The position numbers were made by a program, and so were the translations under genes. DNA of 64,000 bases from Hexactinellida sp. DTS-2022 (lineage: Eukaryota > Porifera > Hexactinellida): positions 4,982,501-5,046,500 of the forward strand of contig JAPNXP010000012.1 of NCBI GenBank assembly GCA_028753945.1, read 5' to 3'. The notes under the pieces are model-generated. The model was not told the origin of the DNA. It saw only the letters and a program-made list of their open reading frames with translations, and did no database searches. This document shows positions 54,601 through 64,000 of the stretch, in pieces. Position 1 is the first letter of the stretch. Every line of letters begins with the position of its first letter.

Positions 54601-57339
54601 CCGAAAATGCTCCTATTATCATCCTCATCACTCTCGGTGCTGCCCGAAGCGAGTGAGTTCATACTTAGAGAGCCGAGTCGCTCCCATTCAAGCAACTCCA
54701 AGTTTGGAAAGTATTCAAAAGATTTACTGTCGTTCTGAAAACCAGAATCAAGAGATGTAGTAGAAGCACTGAAAATTCTCGAATGTTCATTTGGATTCAT
54801 TTCAACAGAAATGTATTCCTCCACGTCCTGGCTTGTGGGTCGAGATGACGAAGTTGAGGATCCATAGCCATCGCTGTTCCTGTTCAACTCTCTCCGCTCG
54901 TTCTTTTTCTCAAGTGCTCGTAACTCAGCCTCAGTAGAGGTGGCATATTCCGCGATCATTGACCTTCTTACGTCGATGCTTCGTCTGAAAAGATGTTAAA
55001 ATTTAGTTTTGATACGAAATATTTGGCAACAATTTTAGTAATTAATATGGAAAGATTATATTAGATATATTGTGATACCCTATATATATATATAAGATTA
55101 ATCAATCGAAAATCTGGTAGAATCAGGGATAAAATATATAATATAATTAATTATACGATACTCAATAGCATAGAAGAGCTAATTATTCATTTTTAATTAT
55201 TTGAATTATTACTAAGAAATTAGATTGAGGCCAATTTATGGTTTAGCAGATAGGGAAATTATTGAATATTTATTTTTGGGATTCATAATTGTATAATAGC
55301 GGTAAAACATAATGCGATATAATTTCCCAAACAAAACTAGGTATTTATCAGCCTCGTAATGGAGCACGTTTAACCATTAATGTGGATTCGTTAAATAAGA
55401 AAATATTTAGGTCTCTAACTGTTTAGTGATGTAATTGATAACTCCATTGGAATTCAAAGTTATAATACTACATGTATAAATATATGAGGCCGAAAGTTTA
55501 TAAGTATAATTATCGTTAAATTGAGGCAAGTAGAGTCTCATAGACTAAGGAATTTATCGGATTAAAGAATAGCATATCTATAACCCTGGGTAGTACGTAT
55601 TGCGAGATTTATACTCCTGGAAGTGTTAACAAGACATTAAAAGTAGTTCTGAAAATTTGATAGAGCGAATCAACACATGTGATGGGGCACTTGGTAATTC
55701 AAATTAAAATCCATACAATATGCGTGAATCTATTGAATAACGAGAGACACGATTATTAACACTTTAACAAGTCTTACCTGGCGATGCACAGCGAAGAAGA
55801 TCTTTGTGGTGAGAAAGGTAGAATAGTTAAGTTCCTAGGTTTAAGATATTTCCTCCACATATCATCAAACACATGCGGCTCTAGGTTGGCTATAATCGGG
55901 ACATCTATCAAGTCAATCAAATCGAATACTTCTTTTTGTTCTGCTTGCATTATATTCTCCAATAGAAAAACTAATTGCTGAATGATTTCCACGGTACATT
56001 TATTGATCTCCTCTTGAGCGGAGACCTTCTGCATTCTCTCATTGAATATCTATATACAGACAGGTGTAACGAGTTACAGTAGAACCTGCATAATCCGACC
56101 CTCTATAATCCGGAATTCAGTAGAACGACAGTTTTCCCTAGTCTCAATGAGTGTCGGACTATGCATTATAACCTGCATAATCCGACAATTTGGTAATCTG
56201 ACATTTTCCCTATCCCAACGGTTTCGGGTTAGACAGGTTCCTATATTATAATACAAATTATCCTTATTATCATGTTAAAACAATGGGATAAATTGCTGGA
56301 TGTATATGAGTCAAATATTCCTTGGCATTAATTATACATACTGGATAGAGCTGACTGCAGAAGAACAATGCAATATATTAAAATAATATATAGTGTGACC
56401 AGATTAACATGAGTTTTTGCTAAAATTCTTACTTCGAAAGGAAAATCATTAGAGCAATTAATGAAACAATGCAATTAGGAATCATGGGATGAAGCTTTCT
56501 AAGATTGGTTATTGTTAATTTCGATTTGTAATATAAGTACACACGAGGGCTGATAATTATTATCAAAAGAAAGCAGTACAGTAATGCAGTACAAAAAGTG
56601 ATGGGTCAAGGTATGCAAGTAAAAAGGTTTGCATCGTTAGAAGATGTACAATAAAAGAAATAAAATTTACGTGGATTTTAACGGGCTGCATAAATAAAGC
56701 TAGTGAGACAATAAAATAATCAATTCAGGTGGTGAGAAAAAAATATCCATTATAATTTATAACTAGTAGATAATATGCATCTGTTCTTATGTTTAGATTC
56801 CTATAATTTAATGTAATTACAGTGGATGCCGGTTATAAGAACATCGTCGGGAACTGCATATAATGTTCTTATAACCGGCATAAATTATATAGGGGTATAT
56901 GGCAACCGTTTTCCAGTATAATGTTCTTATATCCGGCATGTTTTTATAACCGGTGTTCTTATATCCAGGATCTACTATATTTACTCACCCTCAATTCGAA
57001 GTTCACGTTTTTGAGGAGCTGTTGGATTAAGTCTCGCTGTAGGCTGGTCAGAATATCTGAGAGCGTGTTCATTTGTGCACAGAGAACGTTAACTTTTTTA
57101 ATAACTCTAACTTTCGGCAAACTCTCTCGCAGATCATCTAATATGACATGAGCCTGCTGCAAGAATTTGTTGTCGAAGTAATCTATTATGTCGCTGCATA
57201 GATTGAAGCTGTTTGTTTGGCTGAGGGCATCTCTTCTGGGGCTGGGGCTCAGAAGAGAAGGGCTAGTTGGTGACGAGCCTAAACTTAGAGAATTGTTGTC
57301 CTCAGTCGTGATTTGGATCACTAATGGAGAATCTGACAT
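48697..57339 (-). CDS. RasGEF-domain protein (REM plus CDC25 homology), 23 exons
   Basis: I traced 23 exons on the minus strand (GT-AG, phases agreeing, one ambiguous acceptor): 57339-56989, 56049-55778, 54984-54512, 54447-54382, 53967-53912, 53851-53761, 53373-53290, 53100-53075, 52891-52801, 51959-51879, 51822-51697, 51169-51088, 51017-50879, 50680-50588, 50526-50404, 49940-49853, 49787-49738, 49667-49578, 49506-49417, 49348-49213, 49136-49039, 48904-48801, 48736-48697. This gives about 949 aa. Residues 540-680 are a REM domain (TLDILIENLTTLD, PNFIQQFILGHRHF, IRILNVVIQWLDTFYADF). Residues 700-945 are the catalytic Cdc25 homology domain (PNLDAFITRSNQ, STWVMSEIL, KNYNTMMAILAGL, RPCVPFFALYMKDFTHM, DGLINFAKIRNMHKV). 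It should activate a Ras-family GTPase; which one is unknown. The N-terminal 530 residues, helical then Ser-rich, match no family I know. Exons are AT-rich, unlike neighbouring genes. Confidence 0.88.
56077..56244. mobile_element. Pogo/Tigger-like MITE, family D, in RasGEF intron 1
   Basis: It starts CAGTAGAACCTGCATAATCC after TA and ends near 56244 with CAGGTTCCTA. CCTGCATAATCCGAC recurs internally near 56171. The ends resemble typical pogo/Tigger termini. The right boundary is approximate. It begins about 28 bp upstream of exon 2 in the direction of transcription. Confidence 0.75.
56820..56977. mobile_element. Pogo/Tigger-like MITE, family E, beside the RasGEF exon 1 donor
   Basis: It starts CAGTGGATGCCGGTTATAAG after TA. 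GTTCTTATAACCGGCAT and close variants recur several times, and the right end near 56977 reads TATCCAGGATCTACT. The right end lies about 11 bp inside intron 1 from the exon 1 donor at 56988-56987. Confidence 0.8.
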
Positions 57340-57526
57340 ACTATTGGAACAGAATTCAGTAAAACATATAAGTAATAAAACATTTGATGATCTAATGCTG
57401 AATCCAGAAAAAGTTAGAATATTTAGTATGGAAATAGTTTTGTAGCGAAAGTTGTTAAAACCAATAATGCAACAATTTGATAATCATGCTGGTATTACGT
57501 TAGTCTTTATTTTAATCTAGCTAGAC

Positions 57527-57673
57527 CAGTGAGTGGTTCGCAACCTGGGGTTAATGGAAGGGAGTAGGGGTCCACAAAATCTCAAAATTTGTATCACTGT
57601 CAATGGGAGGGGTCCACAGAATGCCTAATATTAGCTATAGGGGTCTACGGTTGAAAGAGGTTGGGATTCGCTA
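57527..57673. mobile_element. hAT (Charlie-type) MITE
   Basis: It starts CAGTGAGTGGTTCGCAACCT and ends with AGGTTGGGATTCGCTA, a loose inverted repeat. Flanks AGCTAGAC (57519-57526) and ATCTAGAC (57674-57681) match at 7 of 8, fitting a hAT 8-bp target duplication. About 147 bp, non-coding. Confidence 0.75.
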
Positions 57674-58328
57674 ATCTAGACTTTCCTAAAATGTTTAATA
57701 CAATTTGAATAATAATACACTGAAAAATGGACAAACCTGATATTGTCAGTACAGCGATATGTTTATGTAGTTACAAAAATGTAAATCAAGTCACAAATAT
57801 TATAATTGATGTATTAGTAAATAGAATTTTACTTTCTTTTATATTTCACTGAGCTAATAGAAATCATATTCAGTTTAAACACCTTGGATATGTATATGGA
57901 CTTCTGCTCACCCATATAATATGATATCAGGTAATACCAATAGGGTATCGTATCAATGAATATAACAGCTATTTAAGTGGGTTCTAATTACAAGTTCAAT
58001 GTAGTATTACTTACCTTATATGCCACTACCATATTTCAGGGTTTATCAAGTCGAACATCCGCCTTGAAAGTCCCACTGGACAACCAAGATAGATTCTGAG
58101 AACTAAATAGAACATTAATACGGTAGAGCAATAAATGACATAATTTATGAAGTACATTATATATTTGGTGTTATAAGGGTCAGCAAAACGGTGTAGTGCA
58201 TTACTTAATTTGAATACACTTACAAAAGGGAAAAGTTTTATTAATTAATAATACTTCCGTTAGAAGATCATTTCTCTGATTGTATCGTATTAAATTAATG
58301 GGAAGATTAATTGAGGGTTCGCATGTAG

Positions 58329-58403
58329 ATGTCGCAGGCGAAATTGAGTTTCAGTCCAAATTAAGTCTCAATTTGGACTGAAACTCAATTTCGCCTACAA
58401 CAT
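58329..58403. repeat. Near-perfect 34-bp stem hairpin with 7-nt loop
   Basis: Arms 58329-58362 and 58370-58403 are complementary except at two positions; the inner 27 bp are perfect (AGGCGAAATTGAGTTTCAGT and onward). The loop is AAGTCTC. It could be a pre-microRNA, a tiny foldback element or a recent inverted duplication. Confidence 0.9.
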
Positions 58404-58461
58404 AGACATTTCATAATAATTTATTGTACAATGCAGTGGTTAATAAATTAATAAATTAATA

Positions 58462-58562
58462 ATAGCAATTGCTCTAATATATATAATATTGCTCTATTAG
58501 CAAGTTATTTCAGTCCCCAAGCGAACATTCAAAAATGCGAGTTGATTCCGCTAACACCACTG
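58462..58562. mobile_element. Truncated pogo-like MITE, family C copy 2
   Basis: TAGCAATTGCTCTAAT through CTAACACCACTG matches the end of the 19926 element. The right end is followed by TA (58563-58564). The other end is missing. Confidence 0.7.
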
Positions 58563-60070
58563 TATTCCAATCTAAGCTAGCTTCCAATGCTGAGTGGTGT
58601 GTGATTCTATAATCTGCATTTCTTCGGTGTAATGGAATAGAACTAAATATGCAAAATTATTCAAACCAATTTTATATTGATTTCATGAATGAATTTACAA
58701 AATATAATTATATTACGTAGGTATCTGTCACACTTTTAATTTAACACACGCACACACACACAAAATAGATTAAGAATGCTTATACGTACCCATTTAATAT
58801 TATAATTTGAAATGAGCATACCTAATTTAGGAACAGATAACTAAATAGCTACAGTAGAACTCGGTTGTAACTTACCTTGGTTAGTACGTACTTCGGCTTG
58901 GAAGTCCGAAATTAGTTGCGAATTGTTGGTATCCGAGTTCGGCTTTTGTAATTACATTACACAATTTTAACAACATTTGGTCTTACATCCTGAAATACAG
59001 ATTCGTACTAAAGGTGTTAATTTAAATTATGAAAATAAATAGACACAATATGGAAATGATGACATTTCGCGTTATTAACTGTTAGAATAACAAGATAATA
59101 ATAAAATTAGCAATTTTAGACGGGAAAGGGTGGTTGAAATCACTATTGTTGTTATGGGTCCCTGTAGGGTATCCACAGACGTATACATATATCGATCAAG
59201 GGTTAGCTGAAATGAGATCAACTAATAAATGAATGAATGAAGACTTTATTTTTGGAGGAATTCCCATTCACAATATGTGATCTTCCATGGGGTTCTCACA
59301 TAACTAAACACAATAATACACAAATACAGCAAGCAAAAATATACAAACACGAACAAATAAACAAATAAACTAAACAACTATAATGATAAGTTACAGATAG
59401 TTTAGAAATAAGTGAAGTAAAATGCTTTACTTTACTTGTAGAAAATGCTTTACTTTACTTGTAGAAAATGCTCAGTACAAATTTCATTTTAGTACAAGTT
59501 AATTGCAGGAGTTACCTCCTGTTCAAAAATTTTGCTTCAATATGCTCTTATAATGTTCCGGACAGCATGTCTCCGAATTTCCATACTAGCCCCTAGAGTT
59601 ACCTCCTGTGACCTATCTGTTTTAATTAAAACGATGTTATTTATACGTACATTGGAATTAAAATCCTGTAATGTTTCTAATAATAGAGAGTAGTTCTAAT
59701 TGGCATAAGGTCTTCTTGGTCTGGCATTCGTGTGTATAGCGGGAACCTAAAAGCCCGCCAAATTATACTCATCTGTCACCCTTGGAAAATTGGTCTCCAT
59801 GGAACCTTGATCTAATTATGGGACCAAACGAACATTTGGGTCTGGGGACTATTCTCCAGTGACAGACTATAACTTTGTTTAGAGCACCCACACCTGCACC
59901 TGAAATAATGTGATAACCTATTACAGCGGCCACTTGTGTATGCAGTTATTTGAGTAGTTATGTGTTCAGGATAGACCTGGCATTCTGTCCCATATTATTG
60001 TATTTAGAATAACTATTCGTCCTCAAAGGCGGCCCACTGGCCATCAGAACACTATTCATTAGCCAACTGA

Positions 60071-60979
60071 ATGTCAGACTTTAGCGCACTCTCCTCGAAG
60101 CCGGTCTTCTTCTCCAGAGTAAATCTGGTGCATGCGTTCTCTGGCGCGACTGGCAGCGTGGTGGCCATGAGTCTCTTCTACCCTCTGGAGGTGCTGCGGA
60201 CCCGTCTGCAGGTGGACGACCGGAAGGACCTCATCCACCTGGCGTCGCTAGTGGGCGAGGTGGTCAGAGAGGAGGGCTGGGCCTGTCTCTACAAGGGCAT
60301 CCGCCCCGTGCTCATAAGCCTCTACTGCTCTAACTTTATATACTTCTACACCTACACGGGGCTAAAGCTGCTGGTCAGTCGGAGAGGCATGTCTCCCAGC
60401 GCGCCTCTCGACCTGCTAATTGCCGCGATTTCCGGCACTGTTAACGTGCTGGCTACGACCCCCATCTGGGTGGTGAACACGCGCATCAAGCTGCAGAGCG
60501 CGCGCGTGCGGGCGGAGGGGGGAGAGGTGCACACGCGCGCGGAAAAGTACTCCGGGCTCCTGGACGGGCTGGTCACGATAGCGCGGGAGGAGGGCGTGGC
60601 CCAGCTGTGGGCCAGCGTGCTGCCCTCCCTCATCCTGGTGTCCAACCCGGCCATACAGTTCATGGTGTACGAGATGGCCAAACGGAGATTCAGGCAAAGT
60701 GGGGGTTCATCGCTCTCAGTATTCGTTATGGGAGCAGTCGCTAAGCTGATCGCGACTATTGTCACCAACCCTATTCAGGTGGGACAGGCGCGACTGAGAG
60801 CCTCCTCTCGGGAGAAGGGTCTGGTTCTGTGTCTCTTCGAACTGGCCCGCACCAAGGGACTGCTGGGTTTGTTCAGAGGCTTGGAAGCAAAGCTCCTGCA
60901 GACCGTGCTCACGAGCGCATTCATGTTTGTTATATACGAGAAGATTCTGTTGTTGTTGTTGACAAAGAGAAGAGTTTAA
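60071..60979 (+). CDS. SLC25A17: Peroxisomal membrane carrier PMP34
   Basis: This 302-aa mitochondrial-carrier-family protein in a single exon has three repeats of about 100 residues. The signature motifs are YPLEVLRTRLQVD, TPIWVVNTRIKLQ and NPIQVGQARL. The second and third are degenerate in the way seen in PMP34. Other matching strings are YCSNFIYFYTYTGLK, NPAIQFMVYEMAKRR and GLEAKLLQTVLTSAFMFVIYEK. PMP34 exchanges CoA, FAD and NAD+ or adenine nucleotides across the peroxisomal membrane. Length fits (human 307). The ATG at 60071 is the first in frame. Confidence 0.94.
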   Translation: MSDFSALSSKPVFFSRVNLVHAFSGATGSVVAMSLFYPLEVLRTRLQVDDRKDLIHLASLVGEVVREEGWACLYKGIRPVLISLYCSNFIYFYTYTGLKLLVSRRGMSPSAPLDLLIAAISGTVNVLATTPIWVVNTRIKLQSARVRAEGGEVHTRAEKYSGLLDGLVTIAREEGVAQLWASVLPSLILVSNPAIQFMVYEMAKRRFRQSGGSSLSVFVMGAVAKLIATIVTNPIQVGQARLRASSREKGLVLCLFELARTKGLLGLFRGLEAKLLQTVLTSAFMFVIYEKILLLLLTKRRV

Positions 60980-61797
60980 TTTTAATGTGTTCTCCGATTT
61001 AGGATTTCTCTGATTTATACATTGAGTTTAGTCCAAATTATTATTTAATGACATGAAATTAATTGTGTTCGACACATTTAACAATATTCTAGTTACCTAT
61101 ACCAGGGGTTCTCAAACTTTTTATGTCGCGACCCCAAATTTCTATAATTTAGGGAGCTGAGCTAAATCGCGATCCACAAGAGTACTTTGAGAACCACTGC
61201 TCTATACATTATACAATCTCTAATTTGAATCCGAGAGCTATCCTCTCTGTGACATTATAACGTCAGTTTAACATGTTTGCGTAGAATCCACATTACATTG
61301 TGCCTGTTTGGTATCTAAAGAAGTGCCCATTCATATTCAAACAATAACTAATTCGAGTATTGTTAGCTTTCTGAGGTCATCCTAACACGTAATGCATTTT
61401 GTAATTACTTGTTTAATTTATTTGAATTTCTATTCCTGACTCATATCTCACGTCTCATCGACCGAATGTTCTTTGTGAAGTAATATTACAAACTAATTAT
61501 TGCATTATCTGCACGAATCAGTAATTTACCGATGTATTAATAGTTGGGTTCTTTAATTATTGATACTTTAACCGCGTGGAGTTAATAATTAAATATTCGT
61601 TACTCTATATATGGAATCAGTATTAATTTGATGTGAAATTCACGAAGTTTTGGATATTTCTTCAAAAGCCAGATCTCTTATTACAGAGTCAATACAGCCA
61701 TGTTTTACAATTCTATATTTTTACTATTCACTAACCTTGGCAATACAATACCTATAACGATGTACCTGACTTGACACTTTAGCTTATAAGTGAACCG
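60980..61797. other. Spacer between SLC25A17 and CUL3
   Basis: AT-rich, with one hAT-like MITE at 61103-61199. The last 200 bp should carry the CUL3 promoter. A TATATATGG at about 61605-61613 is a possible TATA box, but the distance to the ATG (about 185 bp) is unresolved. Confidence 0.5.
61103..61199. mobile_element. hAT (Charlie/MER5-type) MITE
   Basis: Only 97 bp. It starts CAGGGGTTCTCAAACTTTTT with TCGCGACCCC inside and ends TTTGAGAACCACTG. Flanks ACCTATAC and CTCTATAC match at 6 of 8. CAGNGGTTCTCAA ends with an internal GCGACCCC are the pattern of Charlie-group hAT MITEs in other animals. Confidence 0.85.
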
Positions 61798-64000
61798 ATG
61801 AGCCAGGGCGACAGGAACAAGCAGAATCGACCAAAGGAGACGTCGAATAGGATCCGTATAAAGGCGTTTCCTATGAACCTCGACGAGAACTACATGGAGA
61901 ACATTTGGGGCGTGCTGGAGAATGCCATCCTTGAGATCCAGAAGAAGAACAACAGCGGTCTCAGCTTCGAGGAGCTCTACAGGAACGCTTACACACTGGT
62001 TCTCCACAAACAGGGCGAAAAGCTGTACAACGGAATGAAAGAGGTGGTCACTAACCATCTCGTCAGCAAGGTGAGACAGGAAATACTCGACTCGCTGCAC
62101 AACAACTTCCTCCACGCGGTTAATATCGCCTGGATAGACCACCAGTTTAGTATGATTATGATTCGTGACATCCTTATGTACATGGACAGAGTGTATGTAA
62201 AGCAGAACAACCTCGTAAACGTGTACGACCAAGGCCTTATCCTATTCAGGTTAGTTTGTTGTCGAGTCTAGGTTTGTTATTTATGAGATAATATGTAAGG
62301 CAATTAGAAAGGTCAGTTTTTCTAAGTTTATACAGTCAGGTCTGCTTGTTATGAACAGTTTTTCGTCTGCTTAAAATATGAAGAAATTTTATTATGAACA
62401 AGCCCTATGGTCCCAATTTAACATCTAACATAGAGTTTGTATTTTGAGTTCGCTTATTATGAAGTCTCTCTAGTATGAATACAATTTTTGGTCCCTTGAA
62501 TGTTCATAATAAAGAACCTGACTGCACATTGGTCTGTTCGCCTGGCTCTAGTAGAGCCGAGGTATTCCTATTATGTGTCTCGCAGGGACTTTGTGCTGCA
62601 CCACCTGCAGATCAAGGACCACCTGACCTCTCTGCTGCTGGAGATGGTGCGAAGCGAGCGCAACGGGGAGGTGATAGAGCGCACGCTCATAAAGAACATG
62701 TGTCAGATGTTAGTGCTGCTGGGCATAAACACCAGGGACGTGTACCATCTCAACTTCGAGAAACCTTTCCTGGAGGAGTCAGCTGAGTTCTACCGACTCG
62801 AGAGCCAGAAGTTCCTGGCTGAAAACAGCGCCTCTGTCTTCATCAACAGAGTAAGTTCTCTCTCCTATTTATAGGCGTGTGCTACGCTCTGCCTGCTAGG
62901 TAGAGTCCCGTCTGAATGAAGAGCGGCTGCGCGCTCAGCACTACCTGGACAGCTCCACCGAGGCTCAGATTGTGTCCGTCGTGGAGAGGGAGCTCATTTC
63001 CAAGCACATGCAGACTGTGGTTGAGATGGAGAACTCTGGGGTGGTGCACATGCTCAAGAACGAGCGACTAGCGGACCTAGAGTGCATGTACAAGCTGTTC
63101 GGCCGCGTGCCAGAAGGGCTACAAACCATGAAGACATGCATGAGTAAATACCTCCGCGAGATCGGCAAGGCTGTGGTCACCAACCCCGAGATCTCAAAGA
63201 ACCCGCTCGACTATATAAGGAACCTGCTGGGCCTGAAGGGACAGTTCGACACCTTCCTGAAGCAGTCTTTCTCCTCGGACCCTCTCTTCAAACACGCTAT
63301 TCACTCCGACTTCGAGTATTTCGTTAACCTCAGCGACAGGTCCCCCGAGTACCTCTCGCTGTACATAGACGACTGTCTCAAGAACAGCGCCAAGCTGATG
63401 ACCGAGCAGGAGATGGAAATGGAGCTCGACCAGATCATCATCATATTCCGCTTCCTGCAGGTCAGTAGGACATGCTATAATAGTTGCTTAGTACGGGCAT
63501 GGGATTGCGCATTGTAACATACATAGGTTTGTTGGAGATTTATTTTGGCGACCAAAATGCTTCATTCGGAACAGTTTGAGCCATAAGTTTCCCAAAACAT
63601 ATCCTCCAAATTACGTGCATACCTAATTTTCGGTATAAGCGCGTTTGGGGAGCCCGTCCCTAAATTGCTAGCGTTTTGGACCCCTGGGCTTTCCCTCTGT
63701 CGCATGCGCTACTTTAGTAATGCTACTAACTTTGTTCCTTCAGGAGAAAGACGTGTTCGAGCGCTACTACAAGCAGCACCTGGCGAAGCGACTGCTTCTC
63801 AACAAAAGCACTTCGGATGACGCGGAGAAGAATCTCATCAGCAAATTCAAGAACGAGTGTGGCGCGCAGTTCACTGTGAAGCTGGAGGGAATGTTCAAGG
63901 ACATTTCTCTGTCGATCTCAACCATGGATAAGTTCAAGGAGTGGCTGCAGAGACCTGACTCCTCCCGAGAGGCGGTGGATGTGGACCTGACGGTGCGCGT
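61798..64000 (+). CDS. CUL3: Cullin-3, N-terminal two-thirds (cut by window end)
   Basis: Exons 61798-62249, 62586-62850, 62900-63460 and 63744 to beyond 64000 join in frame. Nearly every segment matches animal CUL3: [93 protein letters not shown] and [18 protein letters not shown]. The N-terminal helices bind BTB-domain substrate adaptors; the cullin homology domain, beginning near the window end, binds RBX1. CUL3 scaffolds BTB-CRL3 ubiquitin ligases. The neddylation site lies outside the window. Intron 1 (62250-62585) hosts a MITE; introns 2 and 3 are 49 and 283 bp. Confidence 0.98.
62333..62524. mobile_element. Pogo/Tigger-like MITE, family B copy 2, in CUL3 intron 1
   Basis: This 192-bp element starts CAGTCAGGTCTGCTTGTTAT after TA and ends GAACCTGACTG, followed by CA (a likely mutated TA). 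The interior matches the 9508-9701 element in reverse orientation. It fills more than half of the intron. Confidence 0.85.

Larger units (their letters stand above)
57340..60070. other. Repeat-rich spacer upstream of RasGEF and SLC25A17
   Basis: No gene is visible. It holds a hAT-like MITE (57527-57673), a long near-perfect hairpin (58329-58403), a truncated family C MITE (58462-58562), a pogo-like one-ended fragment beginning CAGTAGAACTCGGTTGTAAC at 58852, an ATGA microsatellite followed by GACTTTATTTTTGGAGG at about 59230-59255 that may be the end of an inverted retroelement tail, and a duplicated block of about 27 bp at about 59419-59472. Confidence 0.55.

Overview
The window is nuclear DNA of an animal. 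Spliceosomal introns, metazoan gene families (CUL3, LCLAT1, UBL7, an MRL-type adaptor, a PPM1H-type protein) and abundant DNA-transposon debris all point that way. Long spacers are AT-rich, whereas most coding exons are clearly GC-richer. Many genes are intron-poor (CLUH, DCAF8, SLC25A17, the PPM1H-like gene and the MRL-like gene are each one open frame; UTP20 has only two introns of about 50 bp). I cannot name the species; a non-bilaterian or otherwise intron-poor invertebrate is an inference.

Layout, left to right. 1-1755: a 15-bp minisatellite in an intron of an LCLAT1-like acyltransferase gene whose last three exons end at 2683. 3192-3671: a broken DNAJC28-like gene. 5579-8428: an unusual adaptor with SAM, RA, PH, proline-rich and SH2 regions. 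10329-10901: ANAPC10. 11381-13343: PPIE, three exons. 14033-17644: an apparently complete Ginger-like DNA transposon with 159-bp terminal inverted repeats and an intact integrase-type ORF. 22281-22640: a small Maf-like bZIP gene with a TATA-type promoter. 25557-27591: NOP56, three exons. 28809-30260: a PPM1H-family pseudophosphatase. 30701-34666 (minus): CLUH. 35070-35653 (minus): ATP synthase OSCP, head-to-head with DCAF8 (35995-37512). 37747-45453: UTP20. 46651-47616 (minus): UBL7. 48697-57339 (minus): a 23-exon, AT-rich RasGEF. 60071-60979: SLC25A17 (PMP34). 61798 to the window end: CUL3, 3'-truncated by the window edge.

The genes are housekeeping loci with no operon logic. Themes recur: ribosome biogenesis (NOP56, UTP20), ubiquitin systems (ANAPC10, CUL3, DCAF8, UBL7), mitochondria or lipid (LCLAT1, CLUH, OSCP, SLC25A17) and Ras/Rap-type signalling (RasGEF, MRL-like adaptor). 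Spacers and some introns carry several families of short non-autonomous transposons: pogo/Tigger-like elements with TA target duplications and hAT-like elements.

The most notable observations are: the minisatellite, whose unit is a consensus p53-family half-site with a 5-bp spacer; the SAM-RA-PH-SH2 architecture; the PPM1H relative lacking every catalytic metal-binding motif I could align; the Ginger-like element with four palindromes in each terminal repeat; and the Maf-like protein lacking the invariant bZIP asparagine.
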